A stretch of DNA of 41,839 bases. It comes from Oscillospiraceae bacterium (lineage in GTDB: Bacteria; Bacillota; Clostridia; Oscillospirales; CAG-272). The notes beneath the pieces were generated by a model, which saw only the letters and a program-made list of their open reading frames with translations, had not been told where the DNA came from and made no database searches. Positions 39,901 to 41,839 of this stretch are shown piece after piece. Position numbers and translations under genes: made by a program. The DNA is taken from positions 1 through 41,839 of the forward strand of contig SVQZ01000021.1 in NCBI GenBank assembly GCA_015065105.1, in the 5' to 3' direction. Positions within the stretch are counted from its first letter, which is position 1. Each line of letters opens with the position of its first letter.

Positions 39901-40497
39901 TTACATTCCGTAGGGTACGTCGCAGGAGCGAATAAAATATCCTTGCTTATGCTGACATACAGGGCAGATAAGAGGTGCCTTTTCTCCTTGATGGATATGG
40001 CCGCAGTTTAGGCAAAGCCAGCTTTCTCCACCCTTTGCTTCGAACAAAGTATTGTTTTTCACAAGCTCCGCATATCTTTTGAACCTGTCACCGTGAACCT
40101 TTTCCACCTCTGCGATAAGCTCAAAGGATGCGGCTGCCTGCATAAATCCCTCCTTCTGTGCTGTGGCGGCAAAGCTTTTATATACCACGTCATGCTCCTC
40201 ATATTCGTTATGAGCGGCGGCAAATAAAAGTTCTTCAAGACTTTCCGAATTATTAACGGGATAGCTTCCGTCAATATCTATTACCTCACCGTTCATAGAC
40301 TTCAGATGGTTATAAAATATCTCCGCGTGTTCCCTTTCCTGATTTGCGGTAAAGGTAAATACCATATCAAGCAGGTGAAGCTCCTGCTTTTTTGCCAAAG
40401 CGGCGGCAATGGTATATCTGTTTCTTGCCTGGCTTTCCCCCGCAAAGGCGCGCATTAAGTTTTTAGCGGTTTCGCTTTTTCTAAGATCACAAGACAT
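39901..40497 (-). CDS. rbr: Rubrerythrin
   Basis: Rubrerythrin reduces hydrogen peroxide in anaerobes with a diiron centre and a rubredoxin-type iron. The 198-residue sequence has the four-helix region with the diiron ligands in AFAGESQARNRYT, ANQEREHAEIFYNHL, AAAHNEYEEHDVVY and AEVEKVHGDRF. The C-terminal rubredoxin domain has CLNCGHIHQG and CPVCQHKQGYF. Length is typical. Its SD, AAAAGGAGG, is the 3' arm of a hairpin that follows murI (see 40506-40540). The gene is downstream of murI in the same direction. Confidence 0.97.
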   Translation of the reverse strand: MSCDLRKSETAKNLMRAFAGESQARNRYTIAAALAKKQELHLLDMVFTFTANQEREHAEIFYNHLKSMNGEVIDIDGSYPVNNSESLEELLFAAAHNEYEEHDVVYKSFAATAQKEGFMQAAASFELIAEVEKVHGDRFKRYAELVKNNTLFEAKGGESWLCLNCGHIHQGEKAPLICPVCQHKQGYFIRSCDVPYGM

Positions 40498-40505
40498 AAA
40501 AATAT

Positions 40506-40540
40506 CCTCCTTTTTAGGTTATTATTACCTTAAAAGGAGG
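40506..40540 (-). promoter_or_regulatory. Hairpin that sequesters the rubrerythrin SD
   Basis: On the minus strand CCTCCTTTT (5' arm, 40532-40540) pairs with AAAAGGAGG (3' arm, 40506-40514); a further ACCT-type 4-bp stem closes a 7-base loop. The 3' arm is the SD of rubrerythrin. ATATTTTT follows, so the hairpin could also act as an intrinsic terminator after murI. Confidence 0.65.
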
Positions 40541-40548
40541 TTATTTAT

Positions 40549-41331
40549 TCAATATTTTTCAATATCTACCTTGAAAACGTTTTCGCCTACAGGCATTTCG
40601 AGGAAGAGCTCTGCCGCCGCCTTAAACGAAGCAACGTCATCGCTTACGTAGTATTCGATCTTTCCCGTACCGCCCATGGGCTTGACCTCTTCAAAAAGAC
40701 GTACCGCAGCCTCGGCGCCCGTGTTGACAAGCTCAACGCAGGGAAGCACCTTTGAGATCACGGGAGCAATTATGGGGTAATGGGTACAGCCTAAAATAAG
40801 GGTATCCGCACCGCTTGCCTTTATATCCGAAAGATAATGCTCACAGGTAAGTCTGGTTATCTCATTATTTGCATCGGTAAATCCGTTTTCCACCAGAGGA
40901 ACGAAGAGAGGACAGGGGGTGGATACGGTCTTAATATTCTGATCCAGCGCTTTAATATGCGAAGTATATGCCCCGCTCTTTACGGTTGCGTTAGTACCGA
41001 TAATACCCACGGTCTTATTCTTTGTTACCCTGACAGCCTTGTCTGCCGCCGCTTCAACAACACCGAAAATCGGCACATCAAACTGCTCACGCAATACGGA
41101 AATTGCATTGGCGCTTACCGTTCCGCAGGCAATAAGTATGGCATCAACGTTTTTGGAAAGCAGGAATCTGACATCCTGGCAGGCATACTTTATAATAGTG
41201 TCTTTTGAACGGGTGCCGTAGGGTACTCTGCCCGTATCGCCGAAATAAACGATATCCTCGTTGGGCATCATTTTGACGATCTGCTTTATGGCGGTAAGTC
41301 CCCCCATGCCGCTGTCAAAAACTCCTATCAT
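40549..41331 (-). CDS. murI: Glutamate racemase
   Basis: MurI supplies D-glutamate for peptidoglycan. The 260-residue enzyme has IGVFDSGMGGL with the Asp at position 6, FGDTGRVPYG, the first catalytic Cys69 in IACGTVSAN, and the second Cys182 in LGCTHYP. The usual ACNTA-type motif is ACGTV, so the Asn next to the first cysteine is Gly. I start at 41331, where GGACAG precedes the ATG and homologues begin; the longer frame is not conserved. It overlaps the ddl stop by 4 bases (ATGA). D-Glu and D-Ala-D-Ala genes are thus coupled. Confidence 0.95.
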   Translation of the reverse strand: MIGVFDSGMGGLTAIKQIVKMMPNEDIVYFGDTGRVPYGTRSKDTIIKYACQDVRFLLSKNVDAILIACGTVSANAISVLREQFDVPIFGVVEAAADKAVRVTKNKTVGIIGTNATVKSGAYTSHIKALDQNIKTVSTPCPLFVPLVENGFTDANNEITRLTCEHYLSDIKASGADTLILGCTHYPIIAPVISKVLPCVELVNTGAEAAVRLFEEVKPMGGTGKIEYYVSDDVASFKAAAELFLEMPVGENVFKVDIEKY

Positions 41332-41837
41332 TTTTTCTGTCCTTTCATATGAGCCATAGAAACTATTTTTTCGCAAAGCTCGTTATAGCTGATTCCCGCA
41401 GCCTGCGCCTCCTGGGGCATAAGGCTGGTGGGAGTCATACCGGGAAGTGTGTTTGCCTCAAGACAAAGGAAATGATTTGTTACGCTGTCCAAAAGAAAAT
41501 CCACTCTGGAATAATCGCCCAAGCCAAGACAGTTATGTACTCTTACCGCAAGCTCGGAAATGCGCTTTGTTTCTTCCTCTGTAAGCTCCGCGGGGGTAAC
41601 CTCCTTTGTCAGGCCCTGGTACTTGTTCTTGTAATCATACCAGCCGTTTACGGGAATTATTTCGATGGGAGGCAGAGCCTTGCCGTCAAGCACGGCAACG
41701 GAAAATTCCCTGCCCGTGATCTTTTTTTCAATTACTATCTTGTTTTCGTATTTTCTTGCGTATCTGAGTGCCTCCAAAAGCTCTTCCTTAGTGTCAACGA
41801 TAGAAACGCCTACACTTGAGCCGCAGCTTGCAGGCTT
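41328..41837 (-). CDS. ddl: D-alanine--D-alanine ligase, C-terminal part (5' end outside window)
   Basis: An ATP-grasp ligase that joins two D-alanines for peptidoglycan. The frame is open to the window edge, giving about 169 residues. Visible parts are the ATP-grasp segment KPASCGSSVGVSIV, EKKITGREFSV, the omega-loop region NKYQGLTKEVTPAEL, LGDYSRVDFLL and EANTLPGMTPTSLMPQ, which holds metal and substrate ligands. The acyl-acceptor region lies upstream of the window, so Lac- versus Ala-type specificity cannot be judged. It is coupled to murI. Confidence 0.95.
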   Translation of the reverse strand, partial: KPASCGSSVGVSIVDTKEELLEALRYARKYENKIVIEKKITGREFSVAVLDGKALPPIEIIPVNGWYDYKNKYQGLTKEVTPAELTEEETKRISELAVRVHNCLGLGDYSRVDFLLDSVTNHFLCLEANTLPGMTPTSLMPQEAQAAGISYNELCEKIVSMAHMKGQKK

Positions 41838-41839
41838 AA

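Overview
The window looks like a chromosomal segment of an anaerobic, endospore-forming member of the Clostridia, most like the Oscillospirales/Ruminococcaceae of gut communities. This placement is inferred from gene content and order, not from a search. Supporting points are the yabM-mazG-rqcP-yabP-yabQ-divIC order known from Bacillus and Clostridia, HemZ, CdaA-CdaR, HPr with both His15 and Ser46, rubrerythrin, strong SD sequences (AGGAG) and sigma-A promoters with 17-bp spacers.

Layout. (1) 1-2026, + strand: AT-rich accessory end of an RHS/polymorphic-toxin locus. It holds the C-terminus of an RHS protein, a small two-helix membrane protein that could be its immunity partner, and an orphan, frameshifted second RHS C-terminal cassette carrying a 111-bp copy of the core. 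(2) 2061-4440, - strand: rsmD and uvrC. (3) 4441-4860: a gene-free repeat region. (4) 4872-9330, - strand: ptsH, then rimM-trmD-Wzy-like ligase-two DUF4330 proteins. (5) 9457-12240, + strand: MoxR-DUF58-DUF4129-like module. (6) 12281-29301, - strand: a 17-kb co-directional array. Its upstream part is an almost gapless run of ten genes: cdaA, cdaR, FAD oxidoreductase, RseC-like, recJ, rel, dtd, hemZ, yabM/spoVB, mazG. Then come HU, rqcP, yabP, yabQ, divIC, an SDR and a zinc-ribbon membrane protein. It places c-di-AMP synthesis, (p)ppGpp metabolism, DNA repair, translation quality control, spore cortex functions and division next to each other. (7) 29498-31543, + strand: ispD-ispF and rpe. (8) 31586-37818, - strand: a large LRR/SLH surface protein, then nnrD-TSCPD-membrane protein-ABM-MscS. 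(9) 37925-39497, + strand: FliB-like protein and TrmO. (10) 39535-39874: a MITE-like palindromic element. (11) 39901-41837, - strand: rubrerythrin, murI and the C-terminal part of ddl.

Most of the window is ordinary housekeeping sequence. The parts most worth a second look are the RHS locus with its orphan cassette and compact three-way-junction structure, the palindrome-ended element at 39535-39874, the repeat region upstream of uvrC, a terminator-like hairpin that also sequesters the rubrerythrin SD, and an apparently leaderless fliB transcript. I found no CRISPR array, rRNA gene, intact tRNA gene, transposase or phage gene.
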